Positions 12,910 through 26,312 of a stretch of DNA of 64,000 nt are shown here, in pieces. The position numbers and the translations under genes are program-made. The stretch spans positions 45,027,001 through 45,091,000 of the forward strand of contig CM048552.1 in the NCBI GenBank assembly GCA_026413225.1. The letters are read 5' to 3'. Numbering within the stretch: position 1 is the first letter of the stretch; each line of letters starts with the position of its first letter. This stretch comes from Otis tarda (Eukaryota > Chordata > Aves > Otidiformes > Otididae). A model generated the notes under the pieces. It had not been told where the DNA came from and ran no database searches. It saw only the letters and a list, made by a program, of their open reading frames with translations.

Positions 12910-13130
12910 TTTTTCAGTGCAATCATTGCTCATTGCTGAAAATAATTTTCCTGCATTTATTGTTACCGTTCTGTAGTTATTTCCTGAGTCTTAGAAAATC
13001 CATTTTAAATTTAGCCTCATGAAGAAGCATTTCAGTGCAATGACTGGATCTTGTTGAATATAATTTTCCTGCAGTGAGTCTAATTTGCTACCCTTCATAG
13101 CTATCTCTCAGTCCTTTCCAATAAATCCAA
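12910..13130. repeat. Two-copy diverged tandem duplication
   Basis: Copy 1 (about 12910-13010) and copy 2 (about 13028-13130) share TTTCAGTGCAAT, then AATTTTCCTGCA, then TTGNTACCNTTC and a TAGNTAT...CAGTC block in the same order, offset by 118-125 bases. It lies inside the spacer of the inverted repeat. Confidence 0.6.
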
Positions 13131-13300
13131 TCCTCTACTTTTTGTTCCAGTAGTAGTCATCCAAAAAGTATTAGAAACATGTCATCCTCAAGAAATTTGC
13201 ATTGGGAAATACATATATTATCGGGACAAACATTTCTGAGGTAGATATTTTAGACAGGTTTTTAAAGCTAAGTAGTAATGCAAGTGTCATGGAAAAGAAA

Positions 13301-13488
13301 GCAATTGTTACTATATTTTGCAATTTGTGTTGAGGTCTTTGTCTTCCTTCTTACTCCTACACTGATCTATAGTTATACCGTAAAACATCACTAATGAGGA
13401 TTTCACTCATCCCTATACACTGCAGATTGCAAACACACAGAGAAATATCTCTTCATGCTTTTCAGCAAAGATTTAGCAATACATAAAG
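13301..13488 (-). repeat. Right arm of a ~188-bp inverted repeat
   Basis: Reverse-complement partner of 12417-12604. The two arms bracket about 700 bp. The whole could be a non-autonomous DNA transposon with long terminal inverted repeats, or two opposite insertions of one unnamed repeat; no coding sequence for a transposase is visible. Confidence 0.8.
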
Positions 13489-16400
13489 ATTTAGTAACTT
13501 GGTGCAGGCAAAAATATACTCAAAATACTTATATATGAAATCTGTTTGTGAGACATTTACTGTTTCTTTATAGCTATTTCCAAATTTTTATTTCCCTACA
13601 CAAATAGACATCCTCCTAGGTGTACCATCCTACAGACAGAGCTGGAAGTCATGCACACAGTTAAAACTAGTTGTAATGTCTAACATACCCTATGGCTTCA
13701 AATTTCGCACTTTCTACAGTCACCGTATCTAACAACAATTATAACAACAATCATAGCCACATCATAACAACTTTAACAACCCCATCAGCATAGTGTCCCC
13801 CACAGGGGACCTATGTTAGGGCTAAAATAATGTTCTCAGTTCATTTTTCTGGTAAGGATTATCCTTGCTGAACTGGATGCACTGTCATGATAGAAAATTC
13901 CAAGACCTCTCAGAAGAATTTTAATAGCATTTTCTTTTGGGGAAAAGAAAATCTAGGAATCAAAGTAACACCTTTGAGCATCTAAAAACTTCCCATAAAG
14001 CTTATCAAATCAAGAGCAGTAATTAGAAAAAGTTTGGACTGAGCTCACTGGAATGACTATTTTTAAATTTTATAGTAACTAGTTATGGGATAAAATATGA
14101 GAATATAAGTCACCTGATGATGAAACCCATGATTCATTCATTCTAGGAGGGTGACCAAATAATGGAATCACAAAATTGTATTTTCTCTTGAATTATGAGA
14201 CTCCTCCATTACTTTGTTCCCCAGAGGCCCAGTATCAGGGATGTGGGCATTTTCTAATACAGCCAGGCTTACACTCAGACAGGGCATTCTCCAGAAAGGT
14301 GAACAATGACTTTAAAAAAAAAAAGATAGTGAACTATAAGGTGTATGCTAAATGGGCCATGGGAATATAGGTCAAAAGAGAAGGAGAAAAACAGATACTG
14401 AACAGCTAGTTATTTAGCAAATGATGCAAACAGCCATCCAAATCGCAATGATGTGGCCTAATAAAGACTGAATCATCCCATGTGTGTGCAAAAGAAGAGT
14501 CAGGAATTAATAACTTAGCATTTCTCTAGTATTTATATGCTTGTGTTTTCCATAGAATCATAAAATTATTCAGATGGAATGTTTTCCATCTGAACATCTT
14601 TTTAAAATAGTGTCCTTCATACAACATGAATGTGAAAAAAATTGCATAAAAACAGAGATAGAATACTCCCTCCTAAAAGACATCCCTTGACTGGAAACTT
14701 TTGACTTCTCTTTGTGTGTATATTTGGATTATTGCAGTTGTTAGTTAGTGCCAGTTAGCCCTTTACAAGGAAGCCCCAGCTTCTGCAGGCTGGTGGCTGA
14801 GGAGAGGTGACTGGGATGGGAGCCAAGGGTGGATGTGGGCATCCACTGCCACTGTGGTGATCCCGTCCCCATGGGAGGGTTCGGTGTGGCATTTGGGGAC
14901 AGACACCCTCCACTTGCGTGGTGCCCAGATTTTGAGGGAGACACCCAAATCCCATCCCAGCCATAGACTCAGTAGTACTAGGGTGTTTTAGCTTCCCCTC
15001 TACCCTTCTCCCACCTTCCCTGCCTGTGTTGAATGACCCAAAGGAAGCCTGGGTACTCTACACACCAAAGACATAAATTTAGGACAAAATGAATTCCACT
15101 CCACTTGCCAACTGCTACAGGCATTTTTCAAAGGCTCAAGTTGAGCACAGCTCACCAAAAAATTATTTCTGTTGGAGCAAATGGGGAGCGAGTTGTTTTC
15201 TTTTGTTTTCCAGTTGCTCTTTTGCGCTATGGCCTGTACTTAATCCTCTGTGACATGTGGCCCAGTTTATTCACTACTAACGAGCGGGATATGTGGCTGC
15301 GGATATAATTATGATACCTGAATTTCCAGACTGGAAACTTAAATATACAAACTCTGCCTCGTTTCACTGTCGCTCCTCGCTCCCCTGCAGCATTTCATTT
15401 CTACATCTGCACTTACTGGGAAGCGCAGTTCTGAACGTCTCTAGTGCAGCACTACCAGAGTGTAAAATGGTGACTGTATTGTAAATATTTATGCATACAC
15501 ACGTGTGCCCACAAACACATTTTTATTATATTCCGTATTAAGTGGCTGGAGATTAAAGGATAGGTCTGTGACTATTATTCCCATAACTATTACACAGATC
15601 AGCTGAAATAAACTATTTCTGTGCACTGTGATTTAGATAAAACTCTGATACGACATTCCTCTGACCCTGCTTACTACCATGCATCCTCAGGAATTATTGT
15701 TATCACTGCTTACTCTTACAAATCTGAATATAAATATTCATCAAAATAAAATAAAATACGGTTTTTTTAGATCATGTGGTTTTTAGCAATGACAGCACTG
15801 GGAGTTGTCAGTTTTGAAATGTTTACTTTGCCCTGAGGCTAAACGTAAAATATAATACATTTACTTATTTTACATGTAAGCATTTATTTTGTAATGGCGA
15901 GAGAATGGGTTACAATTGCAAAATGTAAGTCACAGCAGGAATATGAATCAAATTATTCTTATATTAAATTTCATAGTAGTAAAGCCAACAAAATATAATG
16001 TTTTTTTGGAAGGTTTTGGTCAACAATGCTGAGAAAGGCTGCATAGTAAAATTTGTTGTTGTAATTATTGCAGAGGCCAAGTTGTAATGTAGCGTCTCTC
16101 GTCCCAGCTCAGGACTTAAAATTCCCTCTGCACCATGTTAGCTACTTTAAATCACACATTGGCAATGGCATGCGGGCCTTTGTGTTTCTATTCCAGCAAT
16201 GCTTTTGAGCCTCTGACCGAGATAAGAAAGGCTAGTTACACTTAGGGACTGTTCAGATAGGAAAAGAAGGAATAATTCTTGCCCCAAAGATCTTCCAGTC
16301 TACTCTCTCAGTTCAGAAGCGAGTTAATTTACGTGACTTCCATTACAGCAAGTATTAGCCACCTGAAATAAGGCATAAAAAGGATAATTAGTACTAATGG

Positions 16401-19400
16401 AAGTCCATACTAATGCAATGAATGGGATGAGAACCATGGAAGATCACAGGTTTCTTTAAGAAAAAGAGGTGTTTATAAACATTATAAGAAGGGTAGGTAG
16501 GAGTTATCCATTGGGGTTCTGATGGTGGCTGCTCTGTGTGACTTGAACGTTTTTGAAATGAATTGAATTTACTTCATTTTTAAATATACAATTGTAAAAT
16601 TGTAATATTTGCCTTTTTTTTCTATCCTACATTACATAACACTTTGTTATTTTAGATCATTGCAACCATTTAAAACGTGATGGTTTGAAAAAATACAGAT
16701 TTTTCCCAAGCTGTTGTCTTCTCGCTTTCCCATTCCCAGCCACAATGCTGACTTGCAGTGAGCCTTGCACAGAGTCTGACAGCAGGAACGCAGCAACCTG
16801 GATTTTTACACTGGAAAAGGTGATACATTTTGTATGTCAGGAAAAACACAAGGATATTTGAAAATCCTCCCTTTTAAATTTGGTCTCCTATCAAGGAGTC
16901 AGTGGCCAACACAGAATGAAGCCACTAGACATACTCAGTCACTCACTAATTTATTCTTCATTGCCAAGTAAAGGGTTACTGACTTATTCTTTCTATCCTC
17001 AGGGTGTTTTAATAGACATAAGGTTAGACAATATACAACAACTTGAATAAGAGCTGAGAAGAATGTAAATAATTAAAGAATTATCAAATCAATATTTAGA
17101 AAGATCAAACAAAATCAGCAATGATGTTCTTCAGCATGGATCAGAAAACTTTCAGATAGTGAATCAGTTTACATGTTAATTTCTGAAATAAGCTTAGAAA
17201 TTAATTGTCTGTCTTTTTCAATGAGGCTTGTTTTAACACCGAGGAGTTCACCCTTTGGGTTCACTGCTGGGCTACAGAAGTCTTTGTACCAGTGCAAAGA
17301 AGATGAGAGCAGAAACACGCTGTCAGGAGGGCAGAAATGCTTCTTGCAGCTTAAAGCTGCCTCCAGCTTATGTGTAAACTCAGCTCAGAGGAAAGGCTTT
17401 GCCTGGCAGCCAAATGCTGTGGGGGGCTCAGGGACAAGTGGGAATGGTGGCAATCCCTGGATGTGTCTCTGGGCAAGGAGAGCCTGCGTCAATCCTGTTA
17501 CACACTGCTCTGCACCTGCCAGCACTATATATGTCGGTGGCTTAAACTTCTGCTAAATCATTTACTGCCCCAAAATCTTTCACATAAAAGCACTGTAAAT
17601 CTGCTAGGTTTAGGTGTTGGTTTTGCAGATCGGTTTGATTTGGGGCTGATGGTTGGGTTTTTTGCCTTTTTTTTTACAATTTATTTCTGTTTTATGAAAA
17701 GGTTATCTCTGCATTTGATCACAGATGGTGAACAAGATTTTGTCTGGAAAACACATATATGAACAAGTGTTTAAAAACTGTAAAACGACATGTCTGTGTA
17801 TTACTGAAAATAAAGTTATTTTAAATATTTAAAAACCTATTAATTATAGTATTCTACTGCTTTTTCAGACTTGGAAAGCTTTGGTGACAAATGAATTTAA
17901 ATGGTTCCACTGCCATGGGGAGGCAAGAATTGCTGGGTGATCTCTGTGAACATCATACTTCAGGAAGGAGCAAAAAAAAAGCATATTCCTTTCTGGGGAC
18001 ATGTATCCACTCTTACAATTACTTTAAGCAAAAAATATTCTCACCAAGGTGGAAGCTGACTACCAGTATTTCAAACTAAAATTTATTTTAAAAATATGAT
18101 TGATGTTTTAAGCCAATGATATCTCAGGTTTTAAAATTATACTACATGCCTTTCTTAATTAAGCAGATTTACTGGGGTTGGTAAGAGAAGCTGAGCTAAC
18201 ATTCAGGCTAGCACTTTGTGATTAATGGTGCTTCCATGACTTTCTGAAGTTTTACAATATACCTGATATAGTAATCATATAGGTAGCTGGAACACTGTAA
18301 ATTATCTGCTTAGTAATTTACGGGATAACATAAGTAAGAATTGTGTTTGTGAATACTTGAGAAATCGTCATGGAATAAAAATTGTTTTCCTATTGGTTAG
18401 AAGTTCTACAAAAATAAAATATATTTTCCAGTGCTACATCTAGTGTAATTCTAGTATAAAGTATTATAATAATTAAAAATTTGATTTTTGTTAAAATGCA
18501 TTGTTAGAGATAAAGCTGCACCCTGTCAGCAGAGGCTGGTGGGAGAGGATGGGGTTCAGATCCCTGCTCTGACTGATGCGGAGTCCTGGCAATACCAGTG
18601 GCCTGGTGGACGTGCTGGGCACGTCTCCACCATCAACCAGAACAACGTAAAGACACACCAACTGAGCTGGCACGTCCACGGGGCGTAATGCAGCACCTTG
18701 CAACTCCACAAAGAAAACCAGCCAGCCCTTCACCTTGCTTGGCTGAAGCAGCAGTGAGACACACAGGTAGAAATTTTCAGGCAGTGCTACAGCGTGTCAC
18801 TGTACATTCTTGCCTCCATTTGGTTTTGATGATTTTTTTTTTTTTCCTAACAAGTGGAACACCAAAATAATTTAATGAATCAATGTTTTAAATTGTTTCA
18901 GAAAAATCTCAGATATCTGTACTCAATAGCACTGACTACAGAGGTAAAAAAAAAAGTAAAACTAAGACTAATGTCAGCTTCACTCATGTATTTCCTTTGA
19001 ATTTTTCTGTACCATGCTCTCAAATAGTAAGGCAAATAAAAATGATTAATACAGGAGAGGCACTCAAGCTGCTGAGCTCTGACTTTGCCTCATATATCAT
19101 TTTTTCGGAGGTCCTAGTCATGGGAAAACCATATCAGTGAGTTACTTATGTTGGTTGTTTTGTTAATCAATCTTTAGAAAAAAAGACTGAAATTAGAAAC
19201 AATGAAGATTGTTCTTATCCTTTTGAGAAGACACATACACAGAGTTTCTCTCCTGGAGACAAATATTTTAAAGGAAAGAGGATCTCAAAGGAGATGCATG
19301 ATCTATTGACTCAGTAGAGAAAGACAGTCAGAAAAAAAGGAAAACCTCTTTTTTTATAGAAAGAGGCTGCTCAGGTGATACTGGATTTGTCTTTGTACTA

Positions 19401-22370
19401 GAAGAAGGTACATCATAGGGTATAAACTTTGCCTTGAAGTAACCCTACGGACAGTTTACCAGACAGCTCATTAAAACAGGGTATGTCAGTGTGCTATTGC
19501 AAACGCCTCTTGCATAGCCATTAAGTACAGAGAGTTTTGTCATGTTTCTGTGCTAAGGCTACTGCTGAAGCGAAAGGGCAAAAAGGCTGAATTCTTTCTG
19601 TGCTCCATACTAGGCATCCCTGGCATCTTTATTTCCCTTTAATACATAAAAAGCTTTCCTAATAACTTTATAAATCTAATGTTGTTGCCGGCTGGTTTTG
19701 TCCTCCAAGCGGCTGCCTCCCCAGCACCTCCCTGTAAGGAAAGTCCTTGCAGCCTTGAGATTTGTCTTTGTAGCCTTGATTTGGACCTTTTTTATGACCA
19801 TTTTCTGCTCCACCACAGGTGCAATCTCTAATGTCAGCATAGTTAAAGAGGGCAAGATCACACCCCCAGCCTTGCCCCTACTTTCCTACTTCTCAGCACT
19901 GTCATCATAGTCAGTGGTACTTACATCGTGCTTATCCAACTCTTCCCTGCATCTCCAGGGAACAATGACAAAACCTTTCAGTGCTCTTAAATTCTGCTTG
20001 GGAAAGTGATGTAGCTGGCTTCAGAATGTAACTGCAAAGGAGTGATAAAATATGAATTTGCCATATACTTTTAAGACAGACTCTGTGTATTTTAAGCACT
20101 TGGTCTTAGCCCTCATCTCTAAGATAAATTCCATCTTTTCTGCATTGCTCACTCAGCTTTTCTTCAGTTCAGTGATTTGCCCATTGGTTCATAAGAAGAA
20201 ATGAACATCTTTACTGCTTGGTTTGAATTTAACCAATGAACTGAGCAGTGAAGAGAAATTGCCTATGTGCTTTCTGAAAGCCAATATGCATACGCACTAG
20301 ACAATTGCCTGTCCAAACTAGACTTCTACTTATATGGTCTTTTAAAATAAAAAATTATCTAAAAGTGTTCATTAATTTTTTTTTAGGTGATAGTTTAGTG
20401 ATACATCAGTTGTATTTATTATTTGGATCACTTTCATTTTAAATAGCTGCGTACTATTCTATAATAATGTGTAGGAATAAATAACATTTTTTTTTTGACA
20501 GAGAATGTGTACATCATATTTTTAAAAGGTGGTCTCTTTTCATCTAAATTACTGTTGTAAATACTGTATTTTTCAAATACATGAGAAGAATACACATTGA
20601 ACTTGAGTTCCTGTTATGATCTGAGGCATAAGATGGATTTATTTCTATTAATGAGTAAGGAATCCTACTTCAGAATATACAAAGTTTTTTCCAAACATTT
20701 CCAGCCTCTATTTTCCACAGTTTTTCAGTTCGTGTGTGAACATGCAGTTGTAGATTAACTGCAGTGGCACTCAACAAAGGAATCTAAATAGAAGAACAGT
20801 GAAGAACGTTATTTCAGAAGCAAACTAAATATAATATGGGTTAAAATATTTAGGCTGTGTTGAAGTTCTGCAGGTGTCTTAACACATTCCTCTCTCTGTT
20901 AGAAAGCTGCTGTGAGAGGCGGCTATGGCAAGCTTGCTTCTCTGCTCATTTCAGATAACTGAATTGTGCAAGAAAACTACCACTATGACTTGAAAAGTAA
21001 TGACTGAAGAGAATGTAGCTTGCATCTTTGCACATAAAGACACTTTGATTTACCTGTAAATTATAACAAAGTGAAATCAGTTCTTTAGCTAGAAAAAAAG
21101 CCCCAAGATTGGTGAGGAGAGCACCCAAGCTGTGGAGGAGTTAAGACTCAGTACGTGAACTATGGTTTTTACTCAGTATGTAAACTATGAAGAGTTAAAA
21201 AAAAAAGTCATTTATGTAAGATAAATGCATGATAATAGATGAAAGATAATCACATGAATGACCACAAATGTTAAACTTTTCCTACATCTTATTTTCCCCC
21301 TACAATTTATCCTGAAATTAAATCTTTAGGATAAACTTCTTTTCAGAATGGGGATTAAAAAAGGCCACAAAAAAACCAAACAAACCCCTTAACCTCTCCC
21401 CCAAACCATAACTTCCCTAAAACTCTATGCTGTTTACCACCAGTAATTCTTTTAATAAAGATTTTACAATCTTCATTTCCTCACATCCATCAATATAATG
21501 GATCCTACACACTATAAAGGAGAAAGGCAGTGGAAAAACAACAAACGGTAATGAAAACAAACCACAGAGACCTAGAATTCAAATCTAAGAATGTGAATTA
21601 TCATTTCACTTTAACATGGCACTTAAAGTTATTATAATTGCTATTCTTAAATGGAATAATAAATACATTAATGAGAGTAGGATGATATTAAATAGATGCT
21701 TCACATTTTTTGCTGGCAACAGATTCAAAGCTAAATGTCAAGTGATTGCTTATTTGTAGTCAAAACATTTTATGTATCAAGTAATAAGATAAAAGCATAA
21801 CTTAAATGCTAAAAGTTGCAATATTTATGTAAAAGCCAATTTTGAAAGAAAAATATTTGAATAACTATGAAAGTAGTACTCATCTATTAATTTCCCGATT
21901 ATTTAAACATATTCTTTATTTTCTTTTGGTAACTACTAGATTCAATTTTCAGATTATTTGTTTGATGCCTGGGGTATGCAATATTGTTTCTTCTAATAAT
22001 CTGACCTGATTTAGCTTAACATTATGGTGTGTCTTTCATTGTAGAATTATTATTTAAAGAAAGATTCTTGAAATAATTTGAAAATTCAAAATATATAAGA
22101 TGTGGACACTATTATTTTCAGGATTTCTATATAATCGTGCCCTTGTCTGAGTTTGCTGCAAGCTCCGTAATACTGCATCTGCCACATATGTTGAGAAGAA
22201 AACACTCAGTTTTGAAACTGTCTGCTTATCTAAGAGGACGAAACCCAACACGATACAATTACTACACTATAAAAGGGAAGAAAACCTTGTTTACATTTCT
22301 GACAGTATACCACATACTCATTTTTGGAAATTTCAACATTCTGCCCTGCACCAGGAGGTGTTTCCAAAAA
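13489..22370. other. Long noncoding stretch with a few GC-richer islands
   Basis: This is mostly AT-rich and unrecognised. GC-richer patches occur at about 14755-14965, 17250-17560, 18500-18780 and 19690-19960; the ORFs across them overlap in several frames and show no family signature. A plus-strand acceptor-like pyrimidine tract ends at about 16196, and a strong minus-strand donor-like GTAAGTACC sits near 19920. None is enough to call an exon. Confidence 0.45.
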
Positions 22371-22520
22371 ATCACAGAATCATAGTATAGTTTGGGTTGG
22401 AAGGGACCTTTATAGCTCATCTAGTCCAACCCCACTGCAAGGAACAAGGACATCTTCAACCAGATCAGGTTGCTCAGAGCCTCATCCAGCCAGGCCTTGA
22501 ATGTTTCCAGGGATGGGTCA
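22371..22520 (-). mobile_element. CR1 LINE 3' end (minus orientation)
   Basis: The sequence begins ATCACAGAATCATAGTATAG, then GGTTGGAAGGGACCT, CATCTAGTCCAACCCC, AGATCAGGTTGCTCAGAGCC and CCAGGCCTTGAATGTTTCCA. This is the reverse complement of the avian CR1 3' end with its octamer tail. Like most CR1 copies it is severely 5' truncated; no reverse-transcriptase sequence remains. Confidence 0.93.
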
Positions 22521-23185
22521 TTAAAGTAGCACTTATTTAATTTTTGAAGGCCTTCCTTCCTCAATAGGATGAGAAAATTCCCAGCATATTTGACTATTAC
22601 CAGACAAGACATATGCCCAAGACTACTCTATGTGTGTGATATTTCAGCCACGTTAGAGGCAAAAGGAGTCCTGCCATTGATTTTTCACTGAAATCTAAAA
22701 TGCTACTGCCTTTGCAGTCTGTCACATTATATGGGTTAATGTAGCACAAGGGATTGACAGCAATTGTTGCCAGTTTCAGCAGCAAAGATACTCAAGATTC
22801 ACAGGGTGGCATCCAGACCACTGATTGCAAGGATGCTAGAATTTCCTATCAAATATTTCTTCTGGAAAAGACACATTTTTGTATATCGGAGGATTAATAA
22901 TTAGAAGTGGTAAGCAGAAAATTAATTTCAGTGTTCAGAAGAAAGTGAAGTCAGAGAATGGGAAGGTTAAAAGAGCCTCTACCTTGCCATTAGAGCAGGA
23001 AATGCATTCCAAATAGTTTCAACATTAATTTAAATTATGCTTTGGGGAAAGGTCACTCTAAAAAAAAAGCAAAAAACCTTGTTACACTTTACCAGCTGTT
23101 AGGAAGGAAATAGGCTTAACAAAAATCCAAATTATGAAATAAAACAAAATGAAACAAAAAGCAATGAAAACATTGTCTTTTGTGT
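22521..23185. other. Noncoding stretch
   Basis: AT-rich sequence between the CR1 tail and the first minus-strand exon candidate. I recognise no element in it. Confidence 0.45.
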
Positions 23186-23239
23186 CTAAAAGTTATTGGT
23201 AGGAGCAGGGGAATGCTTGATAATCAGCCTTCCAGTTAC

Positions 23240-23315
23240 CCTCTGCTCAAGCACAGCCAACCAGCGTGCAGCGTCATTTCCAATCATGTCTAGACAATGC
23301 CACTCGGATCCGATC
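23240..23315 (-). CDS. Candidate internal exon of an unrecognised minus-strand gene
   Basis: A very strong acceptor-like tract (pyrimidine-rich, ending CTCCAG) precedes base 23315 on the minus strand, and a donor AGG|GTAACT follows 23240. Only one of the three frames is open. It encodes 25 residues, starting IGSEWHCLDMIGNDAARWLA, after one base that completes a split codon. Four CpGs in 76 bases stand out against the surroundings. If the donor is not used, the frame runs on to a stop at 23186-23188, so this could be a terminal exon. The phase fits the neighbouring candidate at 24188-24313. I do not recognise the protein. A conserved noncoding element or a pseudogene is possible. Confidence 0.4.
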
Positions 23316-24187
23316 CTGGAGCAAGAAAGCAGAGGAAAAGCTGTTCATTAAACACACTAAGCATAGTAGTGTGGGCTTAGTAGGAATCTAATTCACTGTA
23401 GAAAATTCAAACTCTCCATTGCTTTTATGTCTTCAATTAACCTTTGTTGATCCTTTGCCTATCCTAGATCATATGGGGAAAAAAAAAAAAAACAACCCAC
23501 ATCTGTATCTAGCAGTGAGGAATATTCAAATATAGTCCAGAAAAAAAAAAATGGAAAAATGGGAGGTTTAACTCTCTTCTGCTTTAGTTAATCTGAATTA
23601 AACTTCTCAATAATAATATATTAACAATGCCTGTTTTTAACATTGACATAAACAGCTTATAAGACATTGTCCATTATTTCTGGTTTCTGTGGGGACTACA
23701 TATTTTCCTCAGTAGTAAACAGGATTAAAAATTGCAAGTAATCTTTTCAATAGCATCTCCACATTCCTCTTCCTACAACATTGCAGCTAAGATTAATATA
23801 CGCTATTCAGAGGAAATAGATAAGGGAGATTTGGGATTTGTCCTCCAGAGAAGTCACTATTGTGCATGGGGATATTTTAATGGGAAATTTCTACTGAAAG
23901 TTTGCTATGGGGAGAATGTGATGGTTGCTTCCTTCAAAGGCTCTTGAAACCTCTAGCTTCTATCTTTCACAACATCAGGAGTAGAATTGTTTTCCTATAT
24001 TTGTTTTGTAATTAATCCTTTTATGGAATAGCAAATTTTTCACATTTTAAAATAGTTATTTTAATTGTTTTTTCTTTGAATAATTGCAAACACACCATTA
24101 TGTTCAGCCATTCCTGAGTTGAAACACTTTGCTCCAACTTGTTGAATCTAACTGAAATCTACCTTAATTCTGATGTTCGAGCTGTAC

Positions 24188-24313
24188 CTTTCCAAGGGGC
24201 TGGCGTACTGAGGGTTGTAGGCTGGGTGCTCCTGCTCAGCAGGATCGCCCTTGCATGTTGCAGCAATCTGCACAATAAACAGCGTACGACAATCTGGGCA
24301 TTGAACTCTATTC
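24188..24313 (-). CDS. Candidate internal exon of an unrecognised minus-strand gene
   Basis: Read on the minus strand, a tract ending TTTTAAG precedes 24313 and a donor AAAG|GTACAG follows 24188. The length is 126 bases. The chosen frame encodes 41 residues after one split-codon base. It includes a CPDC pair near the start, a later Cys, and the stretch EQEHPAYNPQYASPLE, and it leaves two bases that join in phase with the exon candidate at 23240-23315. There are five CpGs. A second frame is also open, so the reading depends on the phase match. An alternative donor at 24163 would extend the exon by 25 bases. I do not recognise the product; the CxxC pair could suggest metal binding, but that is a guess. 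Confidence 0.4.
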
Positions 24314-24560
24314 CTTAAAACAAAGCACAGAAACTAGCACTTCCAAGAGTGACACTGGAAGCACGTGCAAACATTGCTTCCTATCCAATTAAATTTAAGT
24401 GTATATACTTCAGAATGATAAAAGTTTCATTCCTCTCAGAAAAGTAGAGGGAAAATACACAAAATGTCTCTCTGAAGTAAAAAGATGCAAGATATAAGAC
24501 CATAGCAAGAAAAAAAAAGCCTTTTAGTCAATGGACAAAATTAATGAAAATGGATGTTAG

Positions 24561-24600
24561 CTGAATCACAATAAATTGTCCTGAATCACAATAAATTGTT
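24561..24600. repeat. Perfect 20-bp tandem duplication
   Basis: CTGAATCACAATAAATTGT occurs twice, separated by a single C, making two 20-base units. The exact identity points to a recent slippage or repair duplication. Confidence 0.9.
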
Positions 24601-25032
24601 GATTAGGATTCTATTTTCCCTCTCGTATTTTTATTTTCTTACATTTCATATCACTATTCTGCATGGAAGTGACCTCTGCTTAGCTCTGGGAAAACTGTTA
24701 CATAGCATTAAAGGTTTGGCATGTCCTCTGGCACAGCCTCCAGCAAAACGTTGTGTGAAAGCTGTACCATCTTAGAAGTAGTTTCACACTCGTAAAATTC
24801 GACTCCACTTTGCTTCCTTATCACCGCAGCCTCATGACTTCTACTGACCTTAATTATGACATGCTCCTCAGGTAATCTCTAGGGTCCAGCACTCTGGGGA
24901 CACGGAAGGTTGACATCATTTATTCCTCACCCTCCCTTTCCTACATATTTTGTTTAAAAATGAGTGGCTATGCAACATGCACCTGCCATGGCAAAGTAAG
25001 ATATTTGCAGAGGGCCATATGAGATATCTTAC

Positions 25033-25190
25033 TTTTCTTTTTCTGCTTGCATAGGCTTATTGTCTGAACTACAATCTAGTCCCAAATATTCTGAAATAAT
25101 GTTAAAGTCCCATGTAATATTCTTCACTCTCAGCTCTTCTAAAACAGGCCCTGACACTCCTGTGGGATTTGCACAATCGTCAGATGTGCT
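25033..25190 (-). CDS. Weak exon candidate, minus strand
   Basis: A minus-strand frame is open from about 25337 to 25029 and ends at a good donor (GAAAA|GTAAGA) at 25033. Starting after a CAG at 25191 would give 52 codons plus two bases, in phase with the candidate exon at 24188-24313. There is only one CpG, the acceptor choice is uncertain, and the frame could be chance. Confidence 0.18.
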
Positions 25191-26312
25191 CTGTCTAGAA
25201 TGTGTGGTTTCAAGATAATGAATATTCATGCCTGGGTTTCTTTGCACTTTAGTGAACAACAGAGAATTAAATTGGCAAGATTTCCAGTTTCTGATGTCCT
25301 CAGTGCATAATATTTGTCCATATAGTGGCAGTACCAACTTAAAAAATGAAAAATCTTAATGCATAAGGATTGGGGTGCTGAATCTTTTGGTCACTTGTAG
25401 TGAAGCCATCCCCTGACTGGTTGCCTTCCCATGCCCAAGGAGCTAGCATTTCATAACTGTTTTAAAGCCTGATACAGTTATTTCAGAGTTGTGGAGTAAA
25501 ACTTATCAAAGTTTTTTCTCAAAAAAAAAAAGAAGATGTGTTTTCAAGGTTGGAATGTATTTTGAACATGGCAACTTTGACAGTCTATTGTTAAAACATG
25601 GTGCAACAGGAGAAAATGAATTTCCAACCCTTAGAATGATGTTTGAGACACAGAGCGGAAACAAGCAAGTCTGCATAGAGGCTGATAAGCTTCCTAAATC
25701 CTGCAGGGTTTCTTGTACATCACTATATTTTTAAAAGGTTCATTTAAGCAAGTAATTTAGGGTTGTGAGCTTTTTTTTTTCCACTCTAGATATGCGGTCT
25801 GATGAGCTTAAACAGTAGCACAGTGCTTCATGTCTTTAGCCACACCAGCTTAATTCTCTCAACTCGTAAACACATCCAATTCATCCAATATTGTCTGTTT
25901 TTTTTTAAAAAAAAAAATATTCAGAAAGAGTGACAGGAATTCTGTTCTTGCTAACCTCTCTTCATCTTCTCATTGACCTTTATGCTAGCTTTGTCTTTCT
26001 CCTGACTCTAAGTCATGTAGGTTGGGAAACACTTTCTTTGTTAATTTACTCTGTATAGTACTTAGTACACAGGGGCTTTGTTGCTAAATCTGGAATTGAC
26101 TCTGTGTAAGACTGTACTTAGTCCTTGCTAAGAGTCACACAACATTGCTGGCAGTATCACAAGGCAGGCTGGAGGCTAAACATGCTGCCTGTCCATCTGG
26201 CCCTTGGGACTATATGCAGACCATTGTAACTAATATTTTGGGAAGAAAATATTTGGAACAGATAGTGCCTACAGTGTCCTCAAAGGCATATTCATCTGCT
26301 GCATGATGACAC

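Noticed and set aside
14741..14964. Three nested minus-strand ORFs in a GC-rich patch
   Set aside because: All three frames are open over the same 200 bases, which points to composition and not coding.
17173..17762. Two overlapping plus-strand ORFs of 127 and 130 codons
   Set aside because: They overlap in different frames over the same GC-richer patch, with no domain signature and no exon borders.
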